This document shows positions 38,533 to 47,156 of a DNA stretch of 64,000 nucleotides, in pieces. A program made the position numbers and the translations under genes. Under the pieces are notes generated by a model. It did no database searches. It was not told where the DNA came from and saw only the letters and a list, made by a program, of their open reading frames with translations. The DNA comes from Corynebacterium ulceribovis DSM 45146 (GTDB lineage: Bacteria > Actinomycetota > Actinomycetes > Mycobacteriales > Mycobacteriaceae). The stretch is from the NCBI RefSeq assembly GCF_000372445.1, contig NZ_AQUY01000001.1, forward strand, positions 761,553-825,552, in the 5' to 3' direction. The number at the start of each line of letters is the position of its first letter. Position 1 is the first letter of the stretch.

Positions 38533-39993
38533 ATGTCAGACATTGTCATTCTCGGCGCTGGAGTTTCCGGTCATACCGCGGCTCTCCATCTCAGCCGTTT
38601 ACTTCCCGAAGGCCACACCATTACAGTCGTCTCGCCTAACTCCGATTGGAACTGGATCCCAAGCAATATCTGGGTCGGAGTAGGGCGGATGAAGAAGAGG
38701 AAAGTAGTCTTTCCGCTCGCACCTATCTACCGCAAGAAAGGCATAGATTTCCGTCAGGCCTATGCCACCGCCATTTGGCCCGAAGGCGATGACGCAAGTT
38801 CCCGCGGGGCCGTCGACATTGCCTATGCTGGCCCCGGCCAAGAAGGAAAGACCGAGCGCTTGCGCTACGACTACCTCATCAATGCCACTGGACCACAGTT
38901 GCGGTTCGATATGACTGAGGGACTTGGACCAGACGCAGGCGGACACTCGTTGTCAGTATGTACCGCCGACCACGCAGTTGAGGCGAGAGCAGGACTGCAG
39001 AAAGTTATCGCCGACCTGAAACGCGGCGAGGAAAAGACATTGGTCGTTGGCATGGGACACGGTACCTGCACCTGTGAGGGAGCCGCTTTTGAATACACCT
39101 TCAATGTCGACCATGAATTGCGTGCAGCAGGGGTTCGCGACAAGGCCCGTCTTATCTACCTCACCAATGAAGCTGAGCTCGGGGATTTTGGGGTCGGCGG
39201 GATGGTGTTCATGCAAGAAGGTTATGAAACGACCTCGAAGATTTGGACGGAATCACTCTTCCGTGAGCGCGACGTAGAAGCCATTCTCGGCGCGCATGTC
39301 CACAAAGTCGAAGAAGGCATCATTCATTTCGAAACTCTAGATGGCTCCTACCACGAGCTGCCATTTGATTTCGCCATGCTGCTACCGCCCTTTGGTGGCG
39401 TTCCACTCAGCGCACACGCCCCCGACGGCACCGACATTTCTGACGATTTGTTTGCGCCCAATGGCTTCATGCTGGTCGATGCCGACTACACCAAGAAGCC
39501 GTTCGAGCAGTGGTCCGCAGCGGACTGGCCGCAGACCTGTCAGTCTGCTGCTTTCGACAACATCTGGGCGGTTGGGATTGCGTTTGCACCGCCGCACCAG
39601 ATTTCGCGGCCGCGTGTTAGTCCTAACGGAACAAGTATCGCGCCATCCCCGCCCCGTACCGGTCAGCCATCCGGTGAAATGGGCAAGGCAGCCGCGCTAT
39701 CGATCGTCGATCGCATCAAAAACGGCAACGCTGCGATGCCGCATAAAGCATCCATGGCGGAAATGGGTGCCGCTTGTATTGCATCCGCCGGCACCGGTTT
39801 GACGACTGGTTCAGCCGCTTCGATGGTGATGATGCCGGTCGTGCCGGATAAGAAGAAGTATCGAACTGGTCGTGATTTGCGCTACACAACCGGAGAAATC
39901 GGTTTGTCAGGTCACTGGACCAAATTGGTACTGCACTACTTGTTCATTTACAAGGCCAAAGGGCTGCCGGGCTGGCAGTTCATTCCGGAGTAA
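38533..39993 (+). CDS. sqr: Sulfide:quinone oxidoreductase-like flavoprotein
   Basis: A 486-residue FAD-dependent oxidoreductase. The N-terminal FAD site is ILGAGVSGHTAALHL; WIPSNIWVGVG and MGHGTCTCEGAAFEYTFN resemble SQR enzymes, and cysteines C143, C179/C181 and C336 are placed where SQR redox cysteines are expected. It would oxidise sulfide to sulfane sulfur and pass electrons to menaquinone at the membrane. ATG 38533 follows SD TAGGAG by 6 nt. An alternative is another SQR/NDH-2-family dehydrogenase. It interrupts the usual infB-rbfA adjacency and is followed by a small partner gene. Confidence 0.75.
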   Translation: MSDIVILGAGVSGHTAALHLSRLLPEGHTITVVSPNSDWNWIPSNIWVGVGRMKKRKVVFPLAPIYRKKGIDFRQAYATAIWPEGDDASSRGAVDIAYAGPGQEGKTERLRYDYLINATGPQLRFDMTEGLGPDAGGHSLSVCTADHAVEARAGLQKVIADLKRGEEKTLVVGMGHGTCTCEGAAFEYTFNVDHELRAAGVRDKARLIYLTNEAELGDFGVGGMVFMQEGYETTSKIWTESLFRERDVEAILGAHVHKVEEGIIHFETLDGSYHELPFDFAMLLPPFGGVPLSAHAPDGTDISDDLFAPNGFMLVDADYTKKPFEQWSAADWPQTCQSAAFDNIWAVGIAFAPPHQISRPRVSPNGTSIAPSPPRTGQPSGEMGKAAALSIVDRIKNGNAAMPHKASMAEMGAACIASAGTGLTTGSAASMVMMPVVPDKKKYRTGRDLRYTTGEIGLSGHWTKLVLHYLFIYKAKGLPGWQFIPE

Positions 39994-40005
39994 GGGGAAT
40001 TTGTC

Positions 40006-40188
40006 ATGAGCGACAATAATCCAGCACATGGACATCCAACCAGCGGTAAAGATGACTACATCCTGTCTCTAGAACATGCGCCGCTGCCTACTGCCCGGAC
40101 GCTGCGCCGCCGTCGGAACCTGCTTTTTCAGCTCGGCCGATTCATCGTCAACAACGTAAAAATGGCGCTGATGGTATTCCGACGGTGA
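40006..40188 (+). CDS. Small basic protein downstream of the sqr-like gene
   Basis: A 60-residue protein starting 12 nt after the sqr stop, with AGGGGA as SD, so probably co-expressed. The N-terminus is polar; the C-terminal half (ARTLRRRRNLLFQLGRF, then IVNNVKMALMVFRR) is a strongly basic amphipathic or membrane-interfacial helix. No family was recognised. A membrane adaptor for the flavoprotein is a plausible but untested role. Confidence 0.65.
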   Translation: MSDNNPAHGHPTSGKDDYILSLEHAPLPTARTLRRRRNLLFQLGRFIVNNVKMALMVFRR

Positions 40189-40200
40189 CCGTGTGAAGCC

Positions 40201-40268
40201 CTGAACCCGCCCAAATGTCCCACGAGTAGCCCGAGCCCCGAGCGTTTTCGAACGTCTGCGGGGTTCAG
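40201..40268 (+). other. Structured region between the sqr cassette and rbfA
   Basis: CTGAACCCGC (40201-40210) can pair with GCGGGGTTCAG (40258-40268, one bulge), or the same CGGGG can pair with CCCCG (40236-40240) around an inner CGTT-ttcg-AACG hairpin. The two pairings exclude each other. No clear T-run follows, so it could be a terminator remnant or a switchable leader. Confidence 0.4.
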
Positions 40269-40338
40269 CTGTCTTGTGTGTCTTTGAATCGGGGTACTCT
40301 TAGAATCTGAATTGTTCCCGACCGAGGAGAGTGACATC

Positions 40339-40797
40339 GTGGCTAACCCAGCACGCGCACGCCAACTTGCCAAACAGATTATGCATATCGTGGCGCAAGC
40401 GATTGGCTCGGAGATTAAAGACCCTCGTCTTGAACTCGTGACGGTCACTGACTGCCAAGTCACTGGCGATTTGCACAACGCCACCGTTTTCTACACCGTC
40501 CGCGGTCGAAACATCGATGATGAACCGGATTGGGACGCCGCCGCGAACTCTCTGGCTCGCGCCCGCGGCCAGCTGCGCACCATGGTGGGGCGCCGGCTCG
40601 GCGTACGATACACCCCGACCCTAGAGTTTGAGGTCGATACCGTTCCAGAGGCATCCGCCCACTTGGAAGCGGTATTGGCGAAGGCTCGTCAGCGCGATGC
40701 AGAGATTGCAGCTCAAGCTGAAGGTGCCAAGTATTCTGGAGATGCTGACCCATACCGTAAGCCGGAGGCTGACCAAGAAGAGCCAGGTGAGTGGTAG
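40339..40797 (+). CDS. rbfA: Ribosome-binding factor A
   Basis: A 152-residue RbfA, a 30S maturation and cold-adaptation factor with a KH-like fold. GTG at 40339 ([14 protein letters not shown]) has GAGGAGA 8 nt upstream; the longer frame from 40312 covers that SD. The core [24 protein letters not shown] is typical, and a polar tail of about 30 residues follows. A TAGAAT -10 lies at 40301-40306. The DHH gene overlaps its stop codon. Confidence 0.95.
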   Translation: MANPARARQLAKQIMHIVAQAIGSEIKDPRLELVTVTDCQVTGDLHNATVFYTVRGRNIDDEPDWDAAANSLARARGQLRTMVGRRLGVRYTPTLEFEVDTVPEASAHLEAVLAKARQRDAEIAAQAEGAKYSGDADPYRKPEADQEEPGEW

Positions 40798-41813
40798 TGA
40801 TCGCACCAGTAGAAGGCACTACCATCTCGCGTCGTAACGGCGCAGTTTTGCACGAGATTCTGGACACCATTAATAAGGCCCAGAAAGTTGTTGTCATCTG
40901 CCATGTGCACGCGGACGCTGACGCTGTTGGTTCGGCTACAGCTTTAGCGCTGGCGCTGCGTAAAGCTGGCCGCCAGGTATGGCATACCTATGGGGAAAAC
41001 GCTCTGCTGTCGAAATCGCTGTATTCCATTCCAGCGTCCGACCAATTCACCCCGTACGCCGAGTTGCCGCCGGTTGACGAGGTGGATGCAGTTTTCGTGG
41101 TCGACTGCGGCTCTATTGCCCGCACCGGCGCCCTCGAGGACTATGTCCGCAACGCGAAAACCAGCATCGTTGTTGACCACCACGACTCCAACGATGGCTT
41201 CTGCGACATTAACTTGGTCGATACCGAAGCCGAATCCACCACTTCGCTGCTATTCGATTTGATTGAAGTGTGGGGCATTGGCCTTGACCGCGACATTGCG
41301 CATTGCCTGTACGCCGGGTTGGTCACCGATACTGGTTCCTTCCGCTGGGGTCGACCACGGATGCACACCATCGCCGCGAAGCTGTTGTCCTTCGGACTGG
41401 ACCCGAAGCTCATTGCCACTGAGCTGCTCGATGGCATGAAGTTCGACTTCTTCCCAATGCTGGGCGCCGCAATGAGTACGGCGACTTTGGTCCCAGAGTG
41501 GGGTGGTGGCTCGGGTCTTATTCACGTGACTGTTACCCACGACATGATGTCGACAGTCGGCCACGACGAGGTGGAGAAGGTGGTGGACATTGTCCGCACT
41601 GCCAACGACACCGATGTCACTGCCGTGTTCAAGGAGTACTCCCCAGGGGTGTGGCGGACGTCCCTGCGTTCCCAGCAGCTTGTTGACGTTGCGGAGATTG
41701 CGGAGGTATTTGGCGGCGGGGGACATACCCGAGCTTCCGGCTACACCTTCGAAGGCGATCGAGCGGCGTTGGTGCAATCGTTGGTTGAAGTGGTGGTTCC
41801 ATCCACGCAGTAG
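40797..41813 (+). CDS. nrnA: DHH/DHHA1 phosphoesterase (NrnA-like nanoRNase/pAp phosphatase)
   Basis: A 338-residue DHH protein. The manganese-binding motifs are visible: CHVHADADAVGSA, VDCGS, VDHHDSN (DHH) and a GGGGHTRASGYTF motif in the DHHA1 domain. NrnA-type enzymes degrade short oligoribonucleotides and hydrolyse pAp; actinobacterial members beside rbfA also act on cyclic dinucleotides. GTG 40797 overlaps the rbfA stop; GTG 40791 is an in-frame alternative. It belongs to an rbfA-nrnA-dinF run. Confidence 0.92.
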   Translation: MIAPVEGTTISRRNGAVLHEILDTINKAQKVVVICHVHADADAVGSATALALALRKAGRQVWHTYGENALLSKSLYSIPASDQFTPYAELPPVDEVDAVFVVDCGSIARTGALEDYVRNAKTSIVVDHHDSNDGFCDINLVDTEAESTTSLLFDLIEVWGIGLDRDIAHCLYAGLVTDTGSFRWGRPRMHTIAAKLLSFGLDPKLIATELLDGMKFDFFPMLGAAMSTATLVPEWGGGSGLIHVTVTHDMMSTVGHDEVEKVVDIVRTANDTDVTAVFKEYSPGVWRTSLRSQQLVDVAEIAEVFGGGGHTRASGYTFEGDRAALVQSLVEVVVPSTQ

Positions 41814-41824
41814 CGAAGGACCAG

Positions 41825-43114
41825 GTGTCCTTCGGCAAAATTCTGTCGTTGGCGCTGCCGGCACTGGGTGTGTTGGCGGCGCCACCGCTATATGTGCTGC
41901 TGGATACCGCAGTAGTGGGACACCGTGGCGCCGTTGAGTTGGCGGCGTTAGCGGCTGGGTCGACTGTGCTGTCGATGGTGACCACGCAGCTAACGTTTTT
42001 GGCCTATGGCACAACTGCCCGATCTGCACGGCGCTTCGGGGAAGGTGACCGGGCTGGAGCGATCCATGAAGGTGTGCAAGCTACCTGGATTGCATTCCTG
42101 GTGGGGTTGGCGCTGGTAGCCGTCATCCACACCGGTGCTGGACAGTTCACCCAGTGGTTAGCCGCCGATAGTGACATCGCCGGTGCTGCTGCTAGCTGGC
42201 TCAAGGTCGCCTCGTGGGGCATTCCTTTGACACTGATGACACAAGCCGGAAATGGTTGGCTTCGCGGTATTCAAAACGTCAGGTTGCCGCTGTATTTTGT
42301 GCTCGCCGGGATTGTGCCGGCCACACTTATTTTGGTGCCAATGGTCAATCGCTTTGGAGTCGTCGGGTCTGCGTGGGCGAACCTGGCTGGTGAAACCATT
42401 ACGTCCCTGTGCTTTTTGACGGCATTGATTCGTCATCACCACGGCAGTTGGCGACCAGATTGGCATCTGATCCGAGTGCAGTTGGTGCTCGGTCGCGATC
42501 TGATTTTGCGTTCGTTGAGTTTCCAGGTGGCGTTTTTGTCGGCTGCTGCTGTGGCACCGCGTGTGGGTGGGGCACCGGGACTGGCTGCGCATCAAATTCT
42601 GCTGCAGCTATGGAATCTGATTTCCTTGCTGTTGGATTCGTTGGCTATCGCCGCGCAAGCGTTGGTGGGAGCGGCATTAGGATCTGGGTCTCGGGAGCAT
42701 GCTCGGACAACGGCACGGTCGGTGACTGTTTGGTCGACGGTACTAGCCTCCGCTTTGGCGCTGATATTCGCGGCAGGTTTTAGGTTGCTGCCGGCGCTGT
42801 TCACTTCTGATCTCGCCGTGCTATCAGCAATTGCTCGGCCTTGGTGGATATTGGTGGCGATGATTCCCGCAGGTGGAGTCGTTTTTGCGTTGGATGGGGT
42901 ACTTTTAGGCGCTGGCGATGCAACATTTCTGAGAAACGCGACGATGTTGTCCGTAGCGATAGGTTTTCTGCCGCCTGTGTGGCTGTCACTGGTTTTCCAG
43001 TGGGGTCTTGTGGGCATCTGGAGCGGTCTGATGGCATTTATTTTGTGTCGTCTGGCATTTGTCAGTTGGCGATACCGTTCCGGAGAGTGGGAAGCCTTAG
43101 CGCTAACTAAATAA
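41825..43114 (+). CDS. dinF: MATE family efflux transporter, DinF-type
   Basis: A 429-residue protein with about 12 membrane helices. LLDTAVVGHRGAVELAALAAGSTV is the MATE/DinF signature; the second half repeats it (LLDSLAIAAQALVGAALGSG). It starts with GTG at 41825, with GAAGGA 7 nt upstream. DinF proteins export drugs or metabolites with sodium or protons. The order rbfA-DHH-dinF is conserved in corynebacteria. Confidence 0.92.
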   Translation: MSFGKILSLALPALGVLAAPPLYVLLDTAVVGHRGAVELAALAAGSTVLSMVTTQLTFLAYGTTARSARRFGEGDRAGAIHEGVQATWIAFLVGLALVAVIHTGAGQFTQWLAADSDIAGAAASWLKVASWGIPLTLMTQAGNGWLRGIQNVRLPLYFVLAGIVPATLILVPMVNRFGVVGSAWANLAGETITSLCFLTALIRHHHGSWRPDWHLIRVQLVLGRDLILRSLSFQVAFLSAAAVAPRVGGAPGLAAHQILLQLWNLISLLLDSLAIAAQALVGAALGSGSREHARTTARSVTVWSTVLASALALIFAAGFRLLPALFTSDLAVLSAIARPWWILVAMIPAGGVVFALDGVLLGAGDATFLRNATMLSVAIGFLPPVWLSLVFQWGLVGIWSGLMAFILCRLAFVSWRYRSGEWEALALTK

Positions 43115-43178
43115 CTGTTAAAGAAGTTGCCAGAGGTATTAGTGGTATTGATGTGACATCTGGTGTTATGGTTCGTGT

Positions 43179-44006
43179 GTGAGTTCAGCAGACAAGAAAG
43201 GCGGAAACAGCGTGAAGACACTGTGGGCCGTCTCTGACCTGCATATTGCCGTCAAACAGAATGGGCCGAAGCTGGATTTAGTCCAGCCGACGTCACCCGA
43301 TGACTGGCTTATCGTCGCTGGCGACGTCGCTGAACGCACCGAGTTGATCCTGAAGACACTCTCACTACTCAACTCTCGATTCCACACAGTTATCTGGGTT
43401 CCGGGAAACCATGAACTGTTTTCCCGTTCCTCCGACAGCAGTGTTGGCATGGACAAGTACCACGAGCTCGTGGAGGGTTGCCGTCGCATCGGTGTGCTTA
43501 CTCCCGAGGACCCATACCCGAAGTTCGGTGAGCACACTATCTGCCCACTGTTCACTCTGTACGACTACACCTGGCGACGGCCTGGGATTTCCCCCGAGCA
43601 AGCCATCGCGGAAGCACATAAGCGTCAGATCGTCTTCACTGACGAATTTGCCATTAAACCGTTCAAAGATCCGGTCGAATGGTGCCGTGAACGACTGCGC
43701 TACAGCGTGCTTCGCCTTGCCCAAGTACAAGGCCCTACGGTTCTGATCAACCACTGGCCGTTGGTCCGCGAAGTAATGGCAGCAGTTTTCGTTAAAGAAA
43801 TTGGGCTGTGGTCCGGCTCTCGGCATACCCAGGACTGGCCACGCCGCTACCACGCTGACAAAGTCATTTATGGTCATCTGCACATGCCACGAGAGCTCAC
43901 CGTCGACGGTGTAACCCATGTCGATGTGTCGTTGGGGTACCCACACGAATGGGAATCCCGACCATGGCGGACACAATGGCCGTATCCAGTATTGGAGGTT
44001 CGATGA
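43179..44006 (+). CDS. pptH: Metallophosphoesterase, PptH-like phosphopantetheinyl hydrolase
   Basis: A 275-residue calcineurin-like phosphoesterase. Metal motifs are SDLHI (DxH), GDVAE, GNHE, NHW and GHLH. It immediately precedes pptT with a 4-bp ATGA overlap, the same pairing as Rv2795c/Rv2794c in M. tuberculosis, where PptH removes the phosphopantetheine arm that PptT adds to carrier proteins. TATGGT is 6 nt before GTG 43179 (leaderless). A GTG at 43212 with AAAGGCGG upstream is a second possible start. Confidence 0.85.
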   Translation: MSSADKKGGNSVKTLWAVSDLHIAVKQNGPKLDLVQPTSPDDWLIVAGDVAERTELILKTLSLLNSRFHTVIWVPGNHELFSRSSDSSVGMDKYHELVEGCRRIGVLTPEDPYPKFGEHTICPLFTLYDYTWRRPGISPEQAIAEAHKRQIVFTDEFAIKPFKDPVEWCRERLRYSVLRLAQVQGPTVLINHWPLVREVMAAVFVKEIGLWSGSRHTQDWPRRYHADKVIYGHLHMPRELTVDGVTHVDVSLGYPHEWESRPWRTQWPYPVLEVR

Positions 44007-44653
44007 TTGTGTTGACCCGGGAAATGCTCCCGACACAAGCAACGTTTCATCAGATGCGGGCAGCCGAAAACTCCTTAGACCACTTCGAAGGCCTGCATCC
44101 ACTAGAACGCGCCTTGGTATCCGGAGCAGTCGACCACCGCAAAGCCGAATTCGGAGACGCCCGATGGTGCGCCCACCGTGCCATCGAATCCCTGACGGGC
44201 CGCCCATCCATGACACCAATCCTGCGCGGCCAACGGGGTATGCCGATGTGGCCTCGTGGCCTAGTTGGCTCCCTGACCCACACCAACGGCTTCCGAGCCG
44301 CGGTCGTTGCCCCAAAGAACCAGATGCGCGCCATCGGCGTGGACGCCGAACTTGCCGAACCATTGCCGGAAGGCGTCCTCGGCAGTATTTCGCTGCCAAG
44401 CGAACGCTTGAACTTGCACCGCGCTGGGGTGGACTGCGCTGACCGCCTGCTGTTCTGCGCTAAAGAAGCAACCTATAAAGCGTGGTTCCCGCTGACTAAC
44501 CGTTGGCTCGGTTTCGAAGACGCCGAAATCGACTTGCGCCCAGATGGAACCTTCACCAGCTACATTTTGGCCCGACCAACGCCGGTACACCACATCGAAG
44601 GTACGTGGACCATCGACGACGGCTACATCATCACCGTCGCCACCGTCTTTTAA
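44003..44653 (+). CDS. pptT: 4'-phosphopantetheinyl transferase PptT
   Basis: A 216-residue Sfp/EntD-like transferase that moves the phosphopantetheine arm of CoA onto acyl and peptidyl carrier proteins, including those for mycolate synthesis. Catalytic residues are visible: D114 and E116 (IGVDAEL) and K154, E155, K159 (AKEATYKAW); the GSLTHTNG loop is also present. The ATG lies inside the end of pptH, implying coupling. Its TAA shares bases with the truB stop on the other strand. Confidence 0.94.
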   Translation: MIVLTREMLPTQATFHQMRAAENSLDHFEGLHPLERALVSGAVDHRKAEFGDARWCAHRAIESLTGRPSMTPILRGQRGMPMWPRGLVGSLTHTNGFRAAVVAPKNQMRAIGVDAELAEPLPEGVLGSISLPSERLNLHRAGVDCADRLLFCAKEATYKAWFPLTNRWLGFEDAEIDLRPDGTFTSYILARPTPVHHIEGTWTIDDGYIITVATVF

Positions 44654-45549
44654 AGCCCGGCAGGCCGCGCCACAAAGACACTCGCAGCTCGCTTGCCAGA
44701 CTCCTCAATCAAGGCAATAGCCTTGCCATCCGGCGTCACCGCCGCATGCACGCCCTTGAGACCGATCGGCCCCAGCCATTTACCCAGCGCCAGACCAGTG
44801 CCTTCCGCTTCCGTGATGTCGCGCACCGGATAACACCGTTTCAATGCGTCATCAAGCGACACTGAAAGCTCAGCCTCACCCGGACGGGCCATTAACGCCT
44901 CTAACTCCTGGGCATCGGCCAACGTAAAACTGCCCGACGCGGTACGGCGCAGCGCCGTTAAATGACCGCCGCACCCCAATGCCTGCCCAATGTCACGGGC
45001 CAACGCACGGATATACGTGCCGGAAGAACAGTCAACCTCCACGTCAACATCGCACAGCTCGCCAGGGCGAAAATCCAACAGGTCAAACCGCGTAATGGTC
45101 ACTGGCCGCGCCGGAATCTCCACGGTCTCACCGTCGCGTACCCGCTGATAGGCGCGCTTGCCATCAATCTTCACTGCAGAAACCGCAGACGGGACCTGCA
45201 TAATATCACCGGTCAGGGCCGCAATCGCCGCCAAAACTTGGTCCTCAGTCACGGACGCGGCGGAACTACTGCTGACAACTTCACCTTCCGCATCGTCGGT
45301 AGTGGTGGCTGCGCCGAGGCGAATGGTTGCCGCATAGGACTTGGTGTCCGCCACCAGGTGCGGCAGGAAACGGGTGCCGCGGTTAATACCGACAACCAGC
45401 ACGCCGGTGGCCATCGGATCCAACGTGCCGGCGTGCCCAACTTTGCGGGTGCCAAATGCGTGGCGCAGTCGGGAAACAACGTCGTGGCTGGTCATTCCGG
45501 CTGGTTTGTCAACAATAACGAGCCCGGAATCTGCTATCGGATCAGACAT
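44650..45549 (-). CDS. truB: tRNA pseudouridine-55 synthase
   Basis: A 299-residue TruB. The catalytic aspartate is D44 in GHAGTLDPMATGVL; VDKPAGMTSHDVV and CSSGTYIRALARDIG are also family motifs. It makes pseudouridine 55 in the T-loop of tRNAs. TAGGAT lies 6 nt before the ATG on the minus strand (leaderless). It is divergent from ribF with only 30 bp between start codons, and convergent with pptT. Confidence 0.97.
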   Translation of the reverse strand: MSDPIADSGLVIVDKPAGMTSHDVVSRLRHAFGTRKVGHAGTLDPMATGVLVVGINRGTRFLPHLVADTKSYAATIRLGAATTTDDAEGEVVSSSSAASVTEDQVLAAIAALTGDIMQVPSAVSAVKIDGKRAYQRVRDGETVEIPARPVTITRFDLLDFRPGELCDVDVEVDCSSGTYIRALARDIGQALGCGGHLTALRRTASGSFTLADAQELEALMARPGEAELSVSLDDALKRCYPVRDITEAEGTGLALGKWLGPIGLKGVHAAVTPDGKAIALIEESGKRAASVFVARPAGL

Positions 45550-45555
45550 ATTGCC

Positions 45556-45572
45556 ATCCTAGGCATTAGAGT
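45556..45572. promoter_or_regulatory. Face-to-face -10 elements of truB and ribF
   Basis: On the minus strand TAGGAT (45556-45561) serves truB; on the plus strand TAGAGT (45567-45572) serves ribF. Each -10 is 6-7 nt from its start codon, so the divergent promoters overlap and their -35 regions lie in the other gene. Confidence 0.6.
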
Positions 45573-45579
45573 GGCTCTG

Positions 45580-46545
45580 GTGAACATCTGGTATGGCATT
45601 GATGAAGTTCCTGTGATGGGTGGCGCTGTGGTCACCGTCGGCACATTCGATGGGGTCCACCGTGGCCATCGCCGACTGATTGGCGCGGCGGTGCAACGCG
45701 CCCGGGAACTAGGCCTGCCATGTGTTTTAGTGACCTTCCGCCCACACCCACTGGCCGTGGTGCGTCCCGACCGCGTCCCACCGATGATTTCCCATCTCGG
45801 CGATCGCTTCGCATTGGCCCGCGAAGTTGGGGTGGACCACATTTTGGCGGTCAGCTTTACGAAGGATTTGGCGGCGCTGTCTCCGCAAGAGTTCTTTGAC
45901 CGTTTCCTGCGTGATGGTTTGCAGGCGCGCGCCATTTTGGTGGGGGAGAACTTCACTTATGGCCATAAGGCCGCCGGTACTGTCGATACCCTGCGCGAAC
46001 AGGGTGCTGCCGCCGGCATTGAAGTGGATATTGTGCCGCTGCTGGTCGACGACAACCAGACAGTGAGCTCTACGTTGATTCGCAACTATTTGGCCGAGGG
46101 CAATGTTGAGCATGCCGCGTGGGCGCTGGGTCGGCCATTTTCGGTGGTTGGGGAAGTGATTCACGGCCAGGGTCGCGGGGGTAAGGAGTTGGGCTTCCCA
46201 ACCGCGAATATTGACTTCGGCGAGAAGATGGCGCTGCCTGCGGACGGGGTCTATGCCGGTTGGTTGTCGATTGAGGATGAAGGTGCCATTGACGGCGATA
46301 TGCAGGCAGGTGTGCGTTATCCTGCCGCGATTTCGGTGGGCACCAATGTGCAATTCGATGCAGAAGAGCGCACGGTCGAGGCCTTTGTGTTGGACAAGGA
46401 TGCGCAGCTCTATGGTCGGATCGCGCGGCTGGAGTTTGTGAAATTTATTCGGCCAATGTTGAAGTTCAACGGCGTGGATGAGCTGATTGATGCCATGCAT
46501 GAGGATGTGCAAAAGACCCGCTCGGCCTGTGCTCATCTGAGCTAG
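45580..46545 (+). CDS. ribF: Bifunctional riboflavin kinase/FAD synthetase
   Basis: A 321-residue RibF making FMN and FAD from riboflavin. The FMN adenylyltransferase domain has GTFDGVHRGH (HRGH at 27-30) and ends near 190; the flavokinase domain carries GRGGKELGFPTAN (PTAN near 207-210). GTG at 45580 is chosen because TAGAGT is 7 nt upstream and the N-terminus aligns with other RibF proteins; the reading frame extending back to 44962 runs antisense to truB and is not used. Confidence 0.96.
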   Translation: MNIWYGIDEVPVMGGAVVTVGTFDGVHRGHRRLIGAAVQRARELGLPCVLVTFRPHPLAVVRPDRVPPMISHLGDRFALAREVGVDHILAVSFTKDLAALSPQEFFDRFLRDGLQARAILVGENFTYGHKAAGTVDTLREQGAAAGIEVDIVPLLVDDNQTVSSTLIRNYLAEGNVEHAAWALGRPFSVVGEVIHGQGRGGKELGFPTANIDFGEKMALPADGVYAGWLSIEDEGAIDGDMQAGVRYPAAISVGTNVQFDAEERTVEAFVLDKDAQLYGRIARLEFVKFIRPMLKFNGVDELIDAMHEDVQKTRSACAHLS

Positions 46546-46769
46546 CGCCGCGCTTGGCGGAAGACTGTGCGCCGCCTTATAGCAGGGTTTTGGAGTTCTG
46601 CCAGCCGAACTGTTAAGGTGGTGCTTCGGCTGTGACTGTGGTTCACGACAGTTGCTCGAGCGCGCGATGCCAGCTCAACCGCGAGATGCCCGGTCAATCG
46701 TTTCATTGATTGTCCAGATTACTCGTCGCGGAGCCTCCCAGTGAACTGAAACAATGAATGGAGAACACC
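46546..46769 (+). other. rpsO promoter and leader region
   Basis: TTGGAG (46590-46595), an 18-bp spacer and TAAGGT (46614-46619) form the likely promoter, giving a leader of about 145 nt. It contains small hairpins, for example CAATC/GATTG near 46693-46711. S15 often represses its own mRNA, so a control element here is plausible but not recognised. Confidence 0.5.
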
Positions 46770-47039
46770 ATGGCTCTGGATACCACCAAGAAGAAGGCCA
46801 TCCTGTCCGAATTTGGTCTGCACGAGACCGACACTGGCTCCCCAGAAGCACAGGTCGCACTGCTGACTGAGCGCATCAACAACCTGACCGAGCACCTGAA
46901 GTTCCACAAGCACGATCACCACTCTCGTCGTGGTCTGCTGCTGCTGGTTGGTCGTCGTAAGGGTCTGCTGCAGTACCTGGCAGACAACAACATCGACCGC
47001 TACCGTGACCTGATCGCACGCCTCGGCCTGCGTCGCTAA
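46770..47039 (+). CDS. rpsO: 30S ribosomal protein S15
   Basis: An 89-residue S15, standard length, with [20 protein letters not shown] and [19 protein letters not shown], the 16S rRNA-binding region. GGAGA lies 7 nt before the ATG at 46770. S15 nucleates the 30S platform. A terminator follows, then pnp under its own promoter, although rpsO-pnp adjacency is conserved. Confidence 0.98.
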   Translation: MALDTTKKKAILSEFGLHETDTGSPEAQVALLTERINNLTEHLKFHKHDHHSRRGLLLLVGRRKGLLQYLADNNIDRYRDLIARLGLRR

Positions 47040-47064
47040 GCTCCGGTCTGCTGAAGACTTTTTC

Positions 47065-47099
47065 AACCCACGTTCCCTGTCTAGGGGGCGTGGGTTTTT
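47065..47099 (+). terminator. Rho-independent terminator after rpsO
   Basis: AACCCACG (47065-47072) pairs with CGTGGGTT (47089-47096), with partial pairing inside, followed by five T. Confidence 0.8.
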
Positions 47100-47148
47100 G
47101 CTTTTTGACGTTTATGGGTCGGCGAACTGCCTTTTCAAGGCTCGGGCT

Positions 47149-47156
47149 GTTAAAAT
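47149..47156 (+). promoter_or_regulatory. Extended -10 promoter of pnp
   Basis: TGT followed by TAAAAT (47151-47156) forms an extended -10 with no clear -35. The surrounding CTGTTAA(A/G)(A/G)TGGTG is shared with the rpsO promoter (46610-46623). Confidence 0.5.

Noticed and set aside
44962..45579. N-terminal extension of the ribF reading frame
   Set aside because: It runs antisense through truB and lacks family similarity; GTG 45580 has a promoter and aligns with RibF proteins.
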